Counted from the stretch's first letter, positions 23,535 to 32,987 are shown. The stretch is 64,000 nt of DNA from Pseudomonas nicosulfuronedens (GCF_005877905.1 NZ_SWDV01000033.1:1-64000), one strand, 5' to 3'. Program-made: numbers and translations. The notes: a model not told the origin generated them from the sequence alone.

Positions 23535-25427
23535 ATGACAACAAAAACAGCGCGCGCCGGATTCGTCCCAAACGCACTTGCACTTGCCGTAGCAATGGGC
23601 TGTGCCGCACAGATCCAGGCCGCGACATTCACTATCGGTGAGATCGAGGGGACTTTCGATTCCTCTCTGTCCGTGGGGGCCAGTTGGGCGCTTCGCGGTG
23701 GCGATCCGGACCTGATTGGCGTCAACAATGGTGGAAAGGGTCTGTCGCAGACCTCCGACGACGGTCACCTGAACTTCAAGAAGGGCAAGACCTTCTCGAA
23801 GATCTTCAAGGGCATCCACGACCTCGAGCTCAAGTACGAAGACACCGGCGTGTTCCTGCGCGGCAAGTACTGGTACGACTTCGAGCTCAAGGATGAAAGC
23901 CGCCCGTTCAAGGACATCAGCGACAGCGGCCGCAAGGAAGGCGCCAAATCCTCCGGCGCGCAGATGCTCGATGCCTTCGTCTACCACAACTACACCATCG
24001 CCGATCAGCCGGGCTCGGTCCGCCTGGGCAAGCAGGTGGTGAGCTGGGGCGAAAGCACCTTCATCCTCAACAGCATCAACTCGATCAACCCGATCGACGT
24101 GGCCGCCTTTCGCCGCCCCGGCGCCGAGATCAAGGAAGGCCTGATCCCGGTGAACATGTTCTATGTGTCCCAGAGCCTGACCGACAGCCTCTCCGCCGAA
24201 GCCTTCTACCAGCTGGAGTGGGACCAGACGGTCGTCGACAACTGCGGCACCTTCTTCTCCCAGGCCGACGTGGTGGCCGATGGCTGCTCGAACAACCTGC
24301 GCCTGCTGACCAACAACCTGGCCGCGGGCCGCGCGATCAATGCCGCGCTGCCGGGCACCTCGATGGACATCGACCAGAACGGCGAGGGCACCCTGGTACG
24401 CCGTGCCGGCGACCGCGATGCCCGTGACAGCGGCCAGTGGGGCCTGGCGCTGCGCTATCTGTTCGACCCGCTGAACACCGAGTTCGGCGCCTATTTCATG
24501 AACTACCACAGCCGCGCACCGTTCCTGAGCGTGACCTCGCCGTCGCAGGGGCTCTACAACGTTGCTGCCCGGGCCGGTGCCGGTGCACCGCTGGTGGTGG
24601 CGGGCAACTCCAGCTACTTCATGGAGTACCCCGAGGATATTCACCTGTACGGCCTGAGCTTCTCCACCACCTTGCCCACCGGTACGGCCTGGAGCGGCGA
24701 GGTGAGTTATCGACCCAACGCGCCGGTGCAGCTCAATACCACCGACCTGTTGTTCGCCGGCGTCGGGCCACTGGCGGCGATCAACCCGGCCTTCGCCGCC
24801 TACGGCAACGCGTCGGTGCTCGACGCCACGCCGGGGCAGGACCTGCACGGCTATCGCCGCAAGGAAATCACCCAGTTCCAGACCACCCTGACGCACTTCT
24901 TCGACCAGGTGATGGGCGCCGAACGCCTGACCCTCGTCGGCGAGCTGGGCGTGGTGCATGTAGGCGGCCTGGATTCGCGGCAGGACGCGCGCTATGGCCG
25001 CGACCCCGTCTACGGTCCGGGAGAGCTACCCGCCACCGGCACGGTCAATACCTGCCGTGCGCTGAACCAGACCACCATTGCCGGCGCGGTGGGCAACAAC
25101 GATTACACCAACCTGACCACCAACTGCGATAACGACGGCTACGTGACTTCCACGTCCTGGGGTTATCGCGCCCGGGCGATCTGGGACTACAACAGCGTGT
25201 TTGCCGGGGTGAACCTGCGCCCGAACATCAGCTGGTCCCACGACGTCCACGGCTACGGCCCCAACGGCCTGTTCAACGAGGGCAACAAGGCCATCAGCTT
25301 TGGCGTTGATGCGGACTACGCCAACACCTACACCACCAGCCTTTCCTACACCGACTTCTTCGGCGGCGACTTCAACACCTCGGTCGACCGCGACTTCGTC
25401 GCACTCAGTTTCGGCGTGAACTTCTAA
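23535..25427 (+). CDS. DUF1302 outer-membrane-like protein 1
   Basis: 630-aa exported protein. The signal peptide ends near residue 33 (AAQIQAATF). The mature protein is full of amphipathic strands, carries DUF1302 landmarks (LSVGASWALRGGDPDLIG, then LNFKKGKTFSKIFKGIHDL, then GKYWYDFELKDESRPF, then VVSWGESTFILNSINSINP), and ends in Phe (FGVNF), the usual C-terminal signal of outer-membrane beta-barrels. The role is not established; members lie beside DUF1329, RND-type (MMPL) permeases and steroid or ester degradation genes, suggesting uptake or export of hydrophobic compounds. It is followed after 16 bases by DUF1329. Confidence 0.82.
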   Translation: MTTKTARAGFVPNALALAVAMGCAAQIQAATFTIGEIEGTFDSSLSVGASWALRGGDPDLIGVNNGGKGLSQTSDDGHLNFKKGKTFSKIFKGIHDLELKYEDTGVFLRGKYWYDFELKDESRPFKDISDSGRKEGAKSSGAQMLDAFVYHNYTIADQPGSVRLGKQVVSWGESTFILNSINSINPIDVAAFRRPGAEIKEGLIPVNMFYVSQSLTDSLSAEAFYQLEWDQTVVDNCGTFFSQADVVADGCSNNLRLLTNNLAAGRAINAALPGTSMDIDQNGEGTLVRRAGDRDARDSGQWGLALRYLFDPLNTEFGAYFMNYHSRAPFLSVTSPSQGLYNVAARAGAGAPLVVAGNSSYFMEYPEDIHLYGLSFSTTLPTGTAWSGEVSYRPNAPVQLNTTDLLFAGVGPLAAINPAFAAYGNASVLDATPGQDLHGYRRKEITQFQTTLTHFFDQVMGAERLTLVGELGVVHVGGLDSRQDARYGRDPVYGPGELPATGTVNTCRALNQTTIAGAVGNNDYTNLTTNCDNDGYVTSTSWGYRARAIWDYNSVFAGVNLRPNISWSHDVHGYGPNGLFNEGNKAISFGVDADYANTYTTSLSYTDFFGGDFNTSVDRDFVALSFGVNF

Positions 25428-25443
25428 CGCAGAGGACCAAGCA

Positions 25444-26814
25444 ATGCTCAATCAACGATTCCTGATGCAGTCCGGCGTGCTGGCCCTGTCCTTGCTGGCC
25501 AGCAGCGTAATGGCAGCGGCTCCTGCGGCCGAAGTGGCCCAACTGGGCGCCAGCCTGACGCCCATGGGCGCGGAAAAGGCCGGTAATGCCGATGGCAGTA
25601 TCCCGGCCTGGACCGGCGGCTTGCCAGTCAACGCCGGCGCGGTCGACGCCAAGGGCTTCCTGGCGGACCCCTTCGCCAATGAAAAACCGCTGTTCGTGAT
25701 CACCGCCGCCAACGCCGAGCAGTACAAGGCCAAGCTCACCGACGGCCAGATGGCGATGTTCAAGCGCTATCCGGACACCTACAAGATCCCGGTCTATCCG
25801 ACCCATCGCACCGCCGCGCTGCCGGACGAAATCTATGCCGCCGCCAAGACCAGCGCCCAGCGCACCGAATTGCTAGCTGGCGGCAATGGCCTGCAGAACT
25901 TTGACAGCCGCTACTACGCCTTCCCGATCCCCAAGACCGGCGTGGAACTGGTGTGGAACCACGAGACGCGTTACCGCGGCGGTAACATCCACCGTTACAT
26001 CACCCGCGTGCAGCCGCAGGTAGACGGTACCTTCTCGATGGTGCATTTCGAGGACGAGGTGTCGTACCCGGCCAACCTGGCGGACTTCGACAAGGAGAAG
26101 GGCGGCAACATCCTCTTCTACTTCATCCAGCGCGTGACCGCGCCAGCGCGCCTGGCGGGCAACGTCCTGCTGGTGCACGAGACCATCGACCAGGTGACGG
26201 AGCCACGTCAGGCCTGGGTCTATAACGCCGGCCAGCGCCGCGTGCGCCGGGCTCCGCAGGTGGCCTACGACGGCCCGGCAACGGCCGCCGACGGTCTGGC
26301 CACCTCCGACAACTACGACATGTACAACGGCTCGCCGGATCGCTATGACTGGAAACTCGTCGGCAAGAAGGAGCTGTACATCCCTTACAACAGCTACAAG
26401 CTGGATTCGCCATCGCTCAAGTACGACGACATCATCAAGGCCGGCCACATCAACCAGGACCTGACCCGCTATGAGCTGCACCGCGTGTGGGAAGTCGTCG
26501 GCACCCTGAAGAGCGGCGAGCGGCATATCTACGCCAAGCGCCACATGTTCTTCGACGAGGACACCTGGCAACTGGCGGAGGTCGACCACTACGATGGTCG
26601 CGGCCAGCTCTGGCGCGTCGGCGAAGGCCACGCCCAGCAGTACTACAACCAGAAGGTGCCGGGTTATACCGCCGAAGCCCTCTACGACGTCATCTCCGGG
26701 CGCTACTCGGTCATGGGCCTGAAGAACGAAGAGCGGCAGAGCATCGTGTTCGGTGCCAAGGCCCTTGCCGCGGACTACACCCCGGCGGCGCTGCGCCAGA
26801 CTGGCGTGCGCTGA
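25444..26814 (+). CDS. DUF1329 periplasmic protein 1
   Basis: 456-aa exported protein. The signal peptide is about 25 residues (ends VMAAAPA). The DUF1329 signature is strong: GAEKAGNADGSIPAWTGG, KPLFVITAANAEQYKAKL, then VWNHETRYRGGNIHRYI, RRVRRAPQVAYDG, and a C-terminal YDVISGRYSVMGLKNEE. DUF1329 is thought to have a LolA/LolB-like lipid-carrier fold, so it could ferry a hydrophobic ligand between the DUF1302 protein and the inner membrane (inference). AGAGGA precedes the ATG. It pairs with 23535-25427; a clear terminator follows at 26847. Confidence 0.85.
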   Translation: MLNQRFLMQSGVLALSLLASSVMAAAPAAEVAQLGASLTPMGAEKAGNADGSIPAWTGGLPVNAGAVDAKGFLADPFANEKPLFVITAANAEQYKAKLTDGQMAMFKRYPDTYKIPVYPTHRTAALPDEIYAAAKTSAQRTELLAGGNGLQNFDSRYYAFPIPKTGVELVWNHETRYRGGNIHRYITRVQPQVDGTFSMVHFEDEVSYPANLADFDKEKGGNILFYFIQRVTAPARLAGNVLLVHETIDQVTEPRQAWVYNAGQRRVRRAPQVAYDGPATAADGLATSDNYDMYNGSPDRYDWKLVGKKELYIPYNSYKLDSPSLKYDDIIKAGHINQDLTRYELHRVWEVVGTLKSGERHIYAKRHMFFDEDTWQLAEVDHYDGRGQLWRVGEGHAQQYYNQKVPGYTAEALYDVISGRYSVMGLKNEERQSIVFGAKALAADYTPAALRQTGVR

Positions 26815-26846
26815 GGCTGCAGGGTTTCACAGAGCAACTCCGTGTT

Positions 26847-26872
26847 GGGCGGCCCATGGGCCGCCCTTTTTT
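26847..26872 (+). terminator. Rho-independent terminator after DUF1302-DUF1329
   Basis: Eight-base GC arms GGGCGGCC and GGCCGCCC around CATG (26847-26866) are followed by TTTTTT. It lies 33 bases after the DUF1329 stop, so the LuxR gene downstream has its own promoter in 26873-26960. Confidence 0.9.
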
Positions 26873-26960
26873 GTGCCAGATCGTCGGCAAGTCCAATACA
26901 GTCGGCGCTTCAATCCGTACGATGCCTCCTTTGTCTCACTGCAAACCAACGAGTAACGCC

Positions 26961-29495
26961 ATGCCCACGGCGACTATCTACACGGACCCGTGCCGCGCTC
27001 CCGCCTTGCCCACCGGCTTCCTGCCACGCCCACGCCTGAGCCAGGCGCTTCTTCACTCTTCGTGCCGCTTGCGGCTGATCTGCGCCCCGGCCGGTAGTGG
27101 CAAGAGCGTGCTGCTGCGCGAGTGCGCCCAGGCTCGACCGGAAGGCACGCGCCTGCACTGGCTGGATCTGAAGGGGCTGCGCCTGGATGAAGACTCACTG
27201 CTGAGTCTCCTGGCCAAGGCGCTCGGCCTGGTTGGCAATGACGTGGGCAGCGTGCTTGCCTGCCTGGCGCAACAGGATGGCCCTCTCTGGATCATGCTCG
27301 ATGACCTGCCGCAGCTGGGTGATGAGCGTCTTGACCGGCTCCTCGACCTGCTGCTTCACGCCTCGTCGGCCAATGTGCGTTGGTGGCTCGCGAGCCGACG
27401 TCGGCCTGCCTGCAAGCTGGAGCGATTGCTGCTGGAAGGGGAGTTGTTCGAGCTCGGGGCCGACGACCTGGCCATGACCGCTGCCGAGTTGCGTGATCTG
27501 CTGGGTAGTCTTTATGGCGAAGCTCCGCCTGCAACGGTGCAGGCGCTGATGGCTCAGACGGATGGGTGGTTCGCTGGCATCCGCTTGCGCCTGCATGGCC
27601 GCGATCCTGGTCAGCCACCAGAGGCCGCTCAGGGCAATGCACTGGTTCGCCGGTATCTGGAGCAGGAGGTGCTCGCCGAGCTGTCGGACGACTTGCGACA
27701 GGCGCTTTGCAAGCTTTCCTGCCTGCAGGATTTCGATGCCTCTCTCTGCGAGCATGTGCTCGGTGTTGGCGAAGGCCAGCTGTTGCTTCAGCAATTGCTG
27801 GAGGCGGGCGTATTCATCGAAACGCTGGACAGCGATCAAGGGCTGCATCGCGTGAGGCCAGCGGTGGGAAGCATCCTCGCAGCGGAGGTGGCGCAGAATC
27901 TCAAGCGCGCTCTGTTCCGCCATGCATGCCAATGGGCGGCGGGGCGCGAGCAGATTCGCCAAGCCATCGACTATGCATTGCTGGCTGACCAGGCTGAGAT
28001 CGCCGCCAGTCTCTTGCAGCACTTCAACCGCGACAGGTTGCTGCACGGTAGCCAGATGGCGCGCGTGCTTCGCTGGCGCAACCTTTTACCCGTGGAACTC
28101 ATTTCCAGTACCCCTCGGCTGCTGATCCTCAACTCCTGGGCGCTGCTCATCAGCGGTCGGCTGGATGAAGCCGAGATCTGCGCCGCGCAACTGCAACGGT
28201 TTCTGCCGCAGCCGACGGCGCAGCGCCAGCGTGAACTGCTCGCACAGTGCCAGGCACTCAGCGGCAAGCTCGAGTACCACCGCGGCAGGGTCGATACCCC
28301 GCATATGCGCGAGGCGCTGGAGAACCTGCCGGAGTCCGCCTGGGCACAACACGTGATAGTGCTGACAGCGCTCATCGAAGTGGAAATAGTCGACGGGCGC
28401 CTCGAGACGGCCCAGCAGTTCCACCGCGACGCCATCAGAGTGGCTCGCCGCCACGGCAGCCGGGTGCTCGAGGCCTTGCTGCTGCTGCAGCAGGTACAGC
28501 TCCTGGAGATGCGCGGCGAGCTCAAGGCCGCATTGCGCCTGGCGGAACAGCTCCACCACGAGCTGAATGCTGCGGGGAGGGGCGAAGCCAATCCGCTGAG
28601 TGGTCGAACAAGATTGCGCCTGGGAGCGTTGCTGACTCGCTTGGGCCAATACGCCGCAGCCCGTGGACACTTCGAGGCTGGATTGCAGGAGTGCCTGGAC
28701 TGCGAAGATCCAGCCGCCTCCTGGGGATACATAGGGCTGGCCGAGCTGGATGCGATGCAACAGTCCCTTTCGCAAGCCCATCTCCGTCTCGCCGATGCCG
28801 AGCGGTTGCTGCAGTTCCGCAACATCACCGAGCCGCTGTACCAGAATCTGCTGCTGCTGGGTTACGCCCGGCTCTGGATCCAGGAGGGGCACGCCAGCCG
28901 TGCCCGCGCTGCGCTGGAAGCGTGTCTGCTGCAGTACAGCGGCCCCGCCCGCAAGAGGCCACCCTATGGCAACCCCGAGTTGGTGCAACACCTCCAGCTG
29001 GCGCTTGCCCATGCACGCCTGGCGTCGGGGGAGGATGTCTCGGCAATCTTCGAAGGGATGCTCAAGGCTGCCCTTCAGCAGGAGCGGCGCGCTCTGGCGG
29101 TGGAACTGTGGTTCGGCCTGGCCGAGGCACACTATGCCAAGGGCCAGCAGCTCTCCGCGCGGCGGGCGTTGCTGGATGCGATGTCGCTGTCCCGGCAGAT
29201 CGGCATGGTCAGTGCGGAGTACGCTTGCAGCCTGCGCAATCCGGGCCTGGTTCGCTGGGGGAAGGAATCCCTCCGAGCCGACGACCAGCAGCCCGCCGCG
29301 GTGCTGCTCAGCCCGCGTGAGCTGTCGGTGCTGAAGATGATCGCCCAGGGGTTGTCCAACCAGGACATTGCCGAGCAGCTCTTCATTTCCCTGCACACGG
29401 TCAAGAGCCATGCGCAGAAGATCAATGTGAAGCTTGGAGTGGCGCGCCGCACCCAGGCCATCGTCCGCGCCAAGGAGCTGGGGCTGGTGAGATAG
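26961..29495 (+). CDS. MalT-like LuxR family ATP-dependent regulator
   Basis: 844-aa large regulator. The P-loop APAGSGKS lies at residues 42-49 and a Walker B-like LWIMLDDLPQL near 105. A long helical-repeat (TPR-like) middle covers about 380-770, and the C-terminal LuxR HTH (LSPRELSVLKMIAQGLSNQ, then QLFISLHTVKSHAQKINVKL) fills the last ~65 residues. Such proteins (MalT type) bind ATP plus an inducer, oligomerise and activate promoters. The start at 26961 (MPTATIYTD) fits the family; an ATG at 26922 is possible. It follows the DUF1302-DUF1329 pair and is the likely activator of it, as is common next to DUF1302 clusters in Pseudomonas. Confidence 0.87.
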   Translation: MPTATIYTDPCRAPALPTGFLPRPRLSQALLHSSCRLRLICAPAGSGKSVLLRECAQARPEGTRLHWLDLKGLRLDEDSLLSLLAKALGLVGNDVGSVLACLAQQDGPLWIMLDDLPQLGDERLDRLLDLLLHASSANVRWWLASRRRPACKLERLLLEGELFELGADDLAMTAAELRDLLGSLYGEAPPATVQALMAQTDGWFAGIRLRLHGRDPGQPPEAAQGNALVRRYLEQEVLAELSDDLRQALCKLSCLQDFDASLCEHVLGVGEGQLLLQQLLEAGVFIETLDSDQGLHRVRPAVGSILAAEVAQNLKRALFRHACQWAAGREQIRQAIDYALLADQAEIAASLLQHFNRDRLLHGSQMARVLRWRNLLPVELISSTPRLLILNSWALLISGRLDEAEICAAQLQRFLPQPTAQRQRELLAQCQALSGKLEYHRGRVDTPHMREALENLPESAWAQHVIVLTALIEVEIVDGRLETAQQFHRDAIRVARRHGSRVLEALLLLQQVQLLEMRGELKAALRLAEQLHHELNAAGRGEANPLSGRTRLRLGALLTRLGQYAAARGHFEAGLQECLDCEDPAASWGYIGLAELDAMQQSLSQAHLRLADAERLLQFRNITEPLYQNLLLLGYARLWIQEGHASRARAALEACLLQYSGPARKRPPYGNPELVQHLQLALAHARLASGEDVSAIFEGMLKAALQQERRALAVELWFGLAEAHYAKGQQLSARRALLDAMSLSRQIGMVSAEYACSLRNPGLVRWGKESLRADDQQPAAVLLSPRELSVLKMIAQGLSNQDIAEQLFISLHTVKSHAQKINVKLGVARRTQAIVRAKELGLVR

Positions 29496-29512
29496 CGCCG
29501 CGATGCTCCGTC

Positions 29513-30553
29513 CTAGTCAGGCAGATCGGCCGATAGCGAGGCGTCTGCGGCATCGAGCAACTGTCGGCGCATTCCGCGCGGCGTGTCATCGAACCAGCGG
29601 CGGCAGGCACGGTTGAAGACGCTTTGTTCGCTGTAGCCCAGCAGGCCAGCCACCTGGGACAGTGGCATATGGCGCTCGGCCAGATAGCGCTGCGCACAGG
29701 AGCGCCGAGCCTGTTCCAGCAACGCCTCGAAGCCCGTTCCCTCGTCGGCAAGGCGCCGTTGCAGCACCCGTTCATGCAACCCCAGCTGCTCGGCGATCAG
29801 GCTGATGCGGCAGCGCTGAGTCGGCAACGTCCGCAGGATCAGCGTTTCCACTTGCCGCACCAGGCCAGCGGAGCCCTGTGCATCGAAGGGGCTGAGGTAG
29901 TCCAGCAATACCCGGTGTAACTGGGCGTCCTGACGCTCGATTCGCTGGCCGAGCTGGTCCGGGCTCAGGATCAGGGCATTGCAGTCCTGGCCGAAATAGA
30001 TGGTCGTCCTGAAGTAGCGCCGGTACCGGGCGGAGGGCAGTGAGCCGGCCCCGGCGAGCAGAAGGGCCTGGGCGCTGAACTGGCTGCCGCAGAGCAATTT
30101 CATCGTGTTGTATCCCACGCCCAGCGCGAGGTCCTGCATCTGTCGCCGCCTCGTTGGGCCGGGCAGGCGGATCTCGATCACCAGCCGGGGCGCCTCAGGC
30201 TCCGAGCGGTCGAGTTGCACGTCGATGCCGGGGCTGTGGTAGCCGATGAAGCGCGATATCTCCTCCAGTGCCTGGCCGACGGTTGCCGAGTTTCGCGCAA
30301 TCAGTGCGACGGGCCCCAGGACATGCAGGTCCTGATACTCCGCCATGCGCAGACCCAGGTCGGGGCAGTCCAGCTCATTGGCAGCACATTCGAGCACCGC
30401 CACCAGCGATCTCAGCGGGACCCGCGCGTCGTCATCTTCGAGTGCGCGTGGGTCGATCTGGAAGCGACGCAGGAACTGGGCAGGATCGCCGCCCAGCTGC
30501 GCGACCAACTGCGGAAATCCAATGAACGAGGTGGTGCGGATGAGTGCTGTCAC
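29513..30553 (-). CDS. AraC family regulator with arabinose-binding-like N-domain
   Basis: About 346-aa regulator of the long AraC type. The N-terminal ~190 residues match the region described as Arabinose_bd (SFIGFPQLVAQLGGDPAQFL, then YQDLHVLGPVALIARNSATV). The C-terminal ~100 residues hold the HTH pair (QRYLAERHMPLSQVAGLL, then GYSEQSVFNRACRRWF). No ATG exists near the expected start: a GTG (30553) or a TTG (30562) must be used, and neither has a ribosome-binding site. Two 16-base direct repeats (30554-30590) overlap or abut the start. It is divergent from the GMC oxidoreductase and probably activates it. It converges with the LuxR gene, 17 bases apart. Confidence 0.83.
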   Translation of the reverse strand: MTALIRTTSFIGFPQLVAQLGGDPAQFLRRFQIDPRALEDDDARVPLRSLVAVLECAANELDCPDLGLRMAEYQDLHVLGPVALIARNSATVGQALEEISRFIGYHSPGIDVQLDRSEPEAPRLVIEIRLPGPTRRRQMQDLALGVGYNTMKLLCGSQFSAQALLLAGAGSLPSARYRRYFRTTIYFGQDCNALILSPDQLGQRIERQDAQLHRVLLDYLSPFDAQGSAGLVRQVETLILRTLPTQRCRISLIAEQLGLHERVLQRRLADEGTGFEALLEQARRSCAQRYLAERHMPLSQVAGLLGYSEQSVFNRACRRWFDDTPRGMRRQLLDAADASLSADLPD

Positions 30554-30590
30554 AGTCGTCAAAAATCAAATGCTAGTCGTCAAGGATCAA
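30554..30590. promoter_or_regulatory. AraC direct-repeat operator
   Basis: AGTCGTCAAAAATCAA (30554-30569) and AGTCGTCAAGGATCAA (30575-30590) match at 14 of 16 positions and are spaced 21 bases apart, two helical turns, as expected for AraC-family half-sites. They lie about 90 bases before the GMC gene start and cover the start of the AraC gene, suiting activation of the former and autorepression of the latter. Confidence 0.72.
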
Positions 30591-30680
30591 TTAATTTGCT
30601 CCTCATCGACGAAGAATTCCAGACCCCGGCACCCCGTGATCTGCCGGGTGCCCATCATCCGCGAACCGAGAAGAACAAGT

Positions 30681-32267
30681 ATGGAATTCGATTACGTCAT
30701 CGTTGGCGCCGGCTCGGCTGGCTGCGTACTCGCTAATCGCCTCAGTGCCGATCCGTCAGTGCGGGTGTGCCTGCTGGAGGCCGGTTCCGAAGACACCTCC
30801 CCGTTGATCCATGCTCCGATCGGCGTGGCGGCGATCCTCCCGACGCGCCATGTGAACTGGGCATTGCAGACGGTGCCACAGCCAGGCCTGATGGGGCGCC
30901 ATGGGTACCAGCCACGGGGGAAAACCCTGGGGGGCAGCAGTTCGATCAACGGCATGATCTACATCCGTGGTCACCGCAGCGACTACGACGACTGGCAAGC
31001 CCTCGGTAACCCCGGCTGGTCCTATGACGACGTCCTGCCGTACTTCCGGAAAAGTGAAGGCCACCATCTGGGTGGCAGCCCTTTCCATGGCGGCGAGGGC
31101 GAGTTGCATGTGGGGAGGGTGCAGCCGCACGCGGTCACCAATGCGTTCCTTGACGCGGCCGGCCAGGCGGGGCATCAACGCAACGCCGACTTCAATGGCG
31201 CCGAGCAGGAGGGCGTGGGGCACTACGACGTGACCATTCGCGACGGGCGCCGCTGGAGCGCCGCCGCCGCCTTCCTCAAACCGATCCGCGAGCTGCGCGG
31301 CAACCTGACCGTCATTACCGGTGTGCATGCTCAGCGCATCCTGCTGCAAGGCAAGCGTGCGGTGGGTATGCAGGTATCGCTGAAAGGCGAGCGCCTGGAA
31401 ATCCGAGCGCGCCGTGAAGTCCTGCTCAGTGCAGGGGCGTTTGCCAGCCCGCAGCTACTGATGCTTTCGGGAATCGGCGCGCAGAGCGAGCTCAAGCCCC
31501 AGGGCATTGCCTTGCACCATGAACTGCCCGGGGTCGGGCAGAACCTTCAGGATCATCCCGATATCGTGGCCTGCTACAAAAGCCACGACACCTCGCTGCT
31601 GGGTATCTCCGCCAGCGGTACGGTAAAGATGGGAAAGGCCTTCGTCGAATATGCGCGCCACAAGACCGGTCCCTTCGCCAGCAACTGCGCGGAGAGTGGG
31701 GGGTTCCTCAAGACCTCGCAGGAGCTGCCACGCCCGGACATCCAGTTGCACGCGGTCATCGGGCCGATCGACGACCATGGCAGAAAGCTGCATTGGGGGC
31801 ATGGCTTCAGCTGTCACGTTTGCGTGCTGCGTCCCAAGAGCGTCGGCAGCGTCGGATTGCACTCGGCCGATCCTTTCGCGCCGCCGCGCATCGACCCGAA
31901 TTTCCTCGGCCACGACGATGATGTCGGCACGCTGCTCAAGGGCTATCGCATGGTGCGGGAGATCGTGGGGCAGTCGCCGCTGGTGCGCTATGGGCTGAAG
32001 GACCTGTACGGCAGCGACCTGGCCAGCGATGAGCAATTGATCGAGCTGTTGCGCAGGCGCACCGACACCGTCTATCACCCTGTCGGTACCTGCAAGATGG
32101 GGAGCGACGAGATGGCCGTGGTGGACAACCAGCTCCGCGTGCATGGCATCGAAGGGCTCAGGGTTGTCGATGCCTCGATCATGCCGACCCTGATCGGGGG
32201 CAACACCAACGCACCGACCATCATGATTGCTGAGAGAGCCGCTGAGTGGATCAGGGCGGCGCAATGA
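30681..32267 (+). CDS. GMC family FAD oxidoreductase (choline/alcohol dehydrogenase type)
   Basis: 528-aa flavoprotein. An FAD-binding Rossmann motif (VGAGSAGCVLANRLS) lies at residues 7-21, the GMC signature GKTLGGSSSINGMIYIRGH near 80, a second signature GAFASPQLLMLSGIG near 255, and the C-terminal active-site His in YHPVGTCKMG near 470, with final FAD contact GGNTNAPTIM. The family oxidises primary alcohols (choline dehydrogenase, alkanol dehydrogenase AlkJ type) and passes electrons to quinone or O2. The start at 30681 (MEFDYVIVG) sits exactly at the domain start. It is single-gene, divergent from the AraC regulator. Confidence 0.88.
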   Translation: MEFDYVIVGAGSAGCVLANRLSADPSVRVCLLEAGSEDTSPLIHAPIGVAAILPTRHVNWALQTVPQPGLMGRHGYQPRGKTLGGSSSINGMIYIRGHRSDYDDWQALGNPGWSYDDVLPYFRKSEGHHLGGSPFHGGEGELHVGRVQPHAVTNAFLDAAGQAGHQRNADFNGAEQEGVGHYDVTIRDGRRWSAAAAFLKPIRELRGNLTVITGVHAQRILLQGKRAVGMQVSLKGERLEIRARREVLLSAGAFASPQLLMLSGIGAQSELKPQGIALHHELPGVGQNLQDHPDIVACYKSHDTSLLGISASGTVKMGKAFVEYARHKTGPFASNCAESGGFLKTSQELPRPDIQLHAVIGPIDDHGRKLHWGHGFSCHVCVLRPKSVGSVGLHSADPFAPPRIDPNFLGHDDDVGTLLKGYRMVREIVGQSPLVRYGLKDLYGSDLASDEQLIELLRRRTDTVYHPVGTCKMGSDEMAVVDNQLRVHGIEGLRVVDASIMPTLIGGNTNAPTIMIAERAAEWIRAAQ

Positions 32268-32386
32268 CCCGATCGGCAGGCAGCTATCGCATGTGCCTTT
32301 GAACCGGATTCGCCCGGGCTCTGTTGCGGAGCTCGCTCGCACGCCAGGCGGGTAGGGCGCTAGCGGTTCAGCGCATCGGCAGTCAC

Positions 32387-32412
32387 CGGCAGCTTCTGAC
32401 CCGAAGCTGCCG
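32387..32412. terminator. Stable hairpin between convergent genes
   Basis: Perfect ten-base arms CGGCAGCTTC and GAAGCTGCCG with a 6-base loop lie between the convergent GMC (stop 32267) and ProQ (stop 32469) genes. There is no U-tract on either side; it is probably a shared 3-prime-end stem. Confidence 0.5.
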
Positions 32413-32465
32413 TGTTGGCCAGTCACTCGCCGGAGGGATTGCCGAGACGATGAAAGCCGCGACCG

Positions 32466-32487
32466 GGCTCAGTCCGAAGACTGAGCC
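32466..32487 (-). terminator. UUCG-loop hairpin embedded in the proQ stop codon
   Basis: On the minus strand GGCTCAGTC-TTCG-GACTGAGCC forms a perfect nine-base stem with the extra-stable C(UUCG)G loop. The TGA stop of the ProQ/FinO gene lies within the right arm. There is no U-run downstream, so it is a protective 3-prime stem or a ProQ-binding site rather than a standard terminator. Confidence 0.6.
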
Positions 32488-32987
32488 GTGGTGGTATCGG
32501 AAGTGGTTTCGGCGGTGGCGGGAGTACGATTTTTCAACTTCTCCCGATTCCGACGCTCCTGGCTGCGTTGCCGCGAAGCCTGCTGCTTCGCGTGCAGCGC
32601 CTGGGCGGCGGTCACGCTGCCGACTGCCTGGCCGTTCAAGTCCAGGCGCGGTGCGTTCTCCACCATGCTGGCCCAGTATCGAGCTCCCCGGCACCACGCC
32701 GCGACACCCAGTTTGAGCTGCTCGCTGGTTATCCCGAGTTGCGCCAGGTGTTGCTCGGCATCCTTGAGAATCCCTTCCTTGAGCGGAACCTTGGGCGCCG
32801 GATTCACGGGGAAGGCCAATGGAAAATGCCGCTGCAATCGCCAGATCGCTTCCAGCGCAGGATCCTGCTCACGAGGTTTCTCCTGCGGTGTGGCCTTCGG
32901 CTTGCGGCGCTTCTCGCCAGCGGCCTTGGCCTGCTCTTTTTCTGCCCGCAGGCGGTCACGTAGCCCAGCTAGTTGTTCAAAACCCAT
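32469..32987 (-). CDS. proQ: ProQ/FinO family RNA chaperone
   Basis: 172-aa basic protein. A charged N-terminal segment (RLRAEKEQAKAAGEKRRK) is followed by the ProQ/FinO RNA-binding domain at about residues 45-125 (IWRLQRHFPLAFPVNPAPKV, then GVAAWCRGARYWASM) and a basic, low-complexity C-terminal tail. ProQ-type proteins bind structured RNAs such as 3-prime hairpins and sRNAs. The tail lacks the Tudor-like domain of E. coli ProQ, as in FinO-type minimal members. It lies alone between the GMC and TetR genes; its own mRNA ends in a UUCG hairpin that could be a target. Confidence 0.88.
   Translation of the reverse strand: MGFEQLAGLRDRLRAEKEQAKAAGEKRRKPKATPQEKPREQDPALEAIWRLQRHFPLAFPVNPAPKVPLKEGILKDAEQHLAQLGITSEQLKLGVAAWCRGARYWASMVENAPRLDLNGQAVGSVTAAQALHAKQQASRQRSQERRNREKLKNRTPATAETTSDTTTAQSSD

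Noticed and set aside
23496..24959. 487-codon minus-strand frame
   Set aside because: Antisense to the first DUF1302 gene; same type of shadow.
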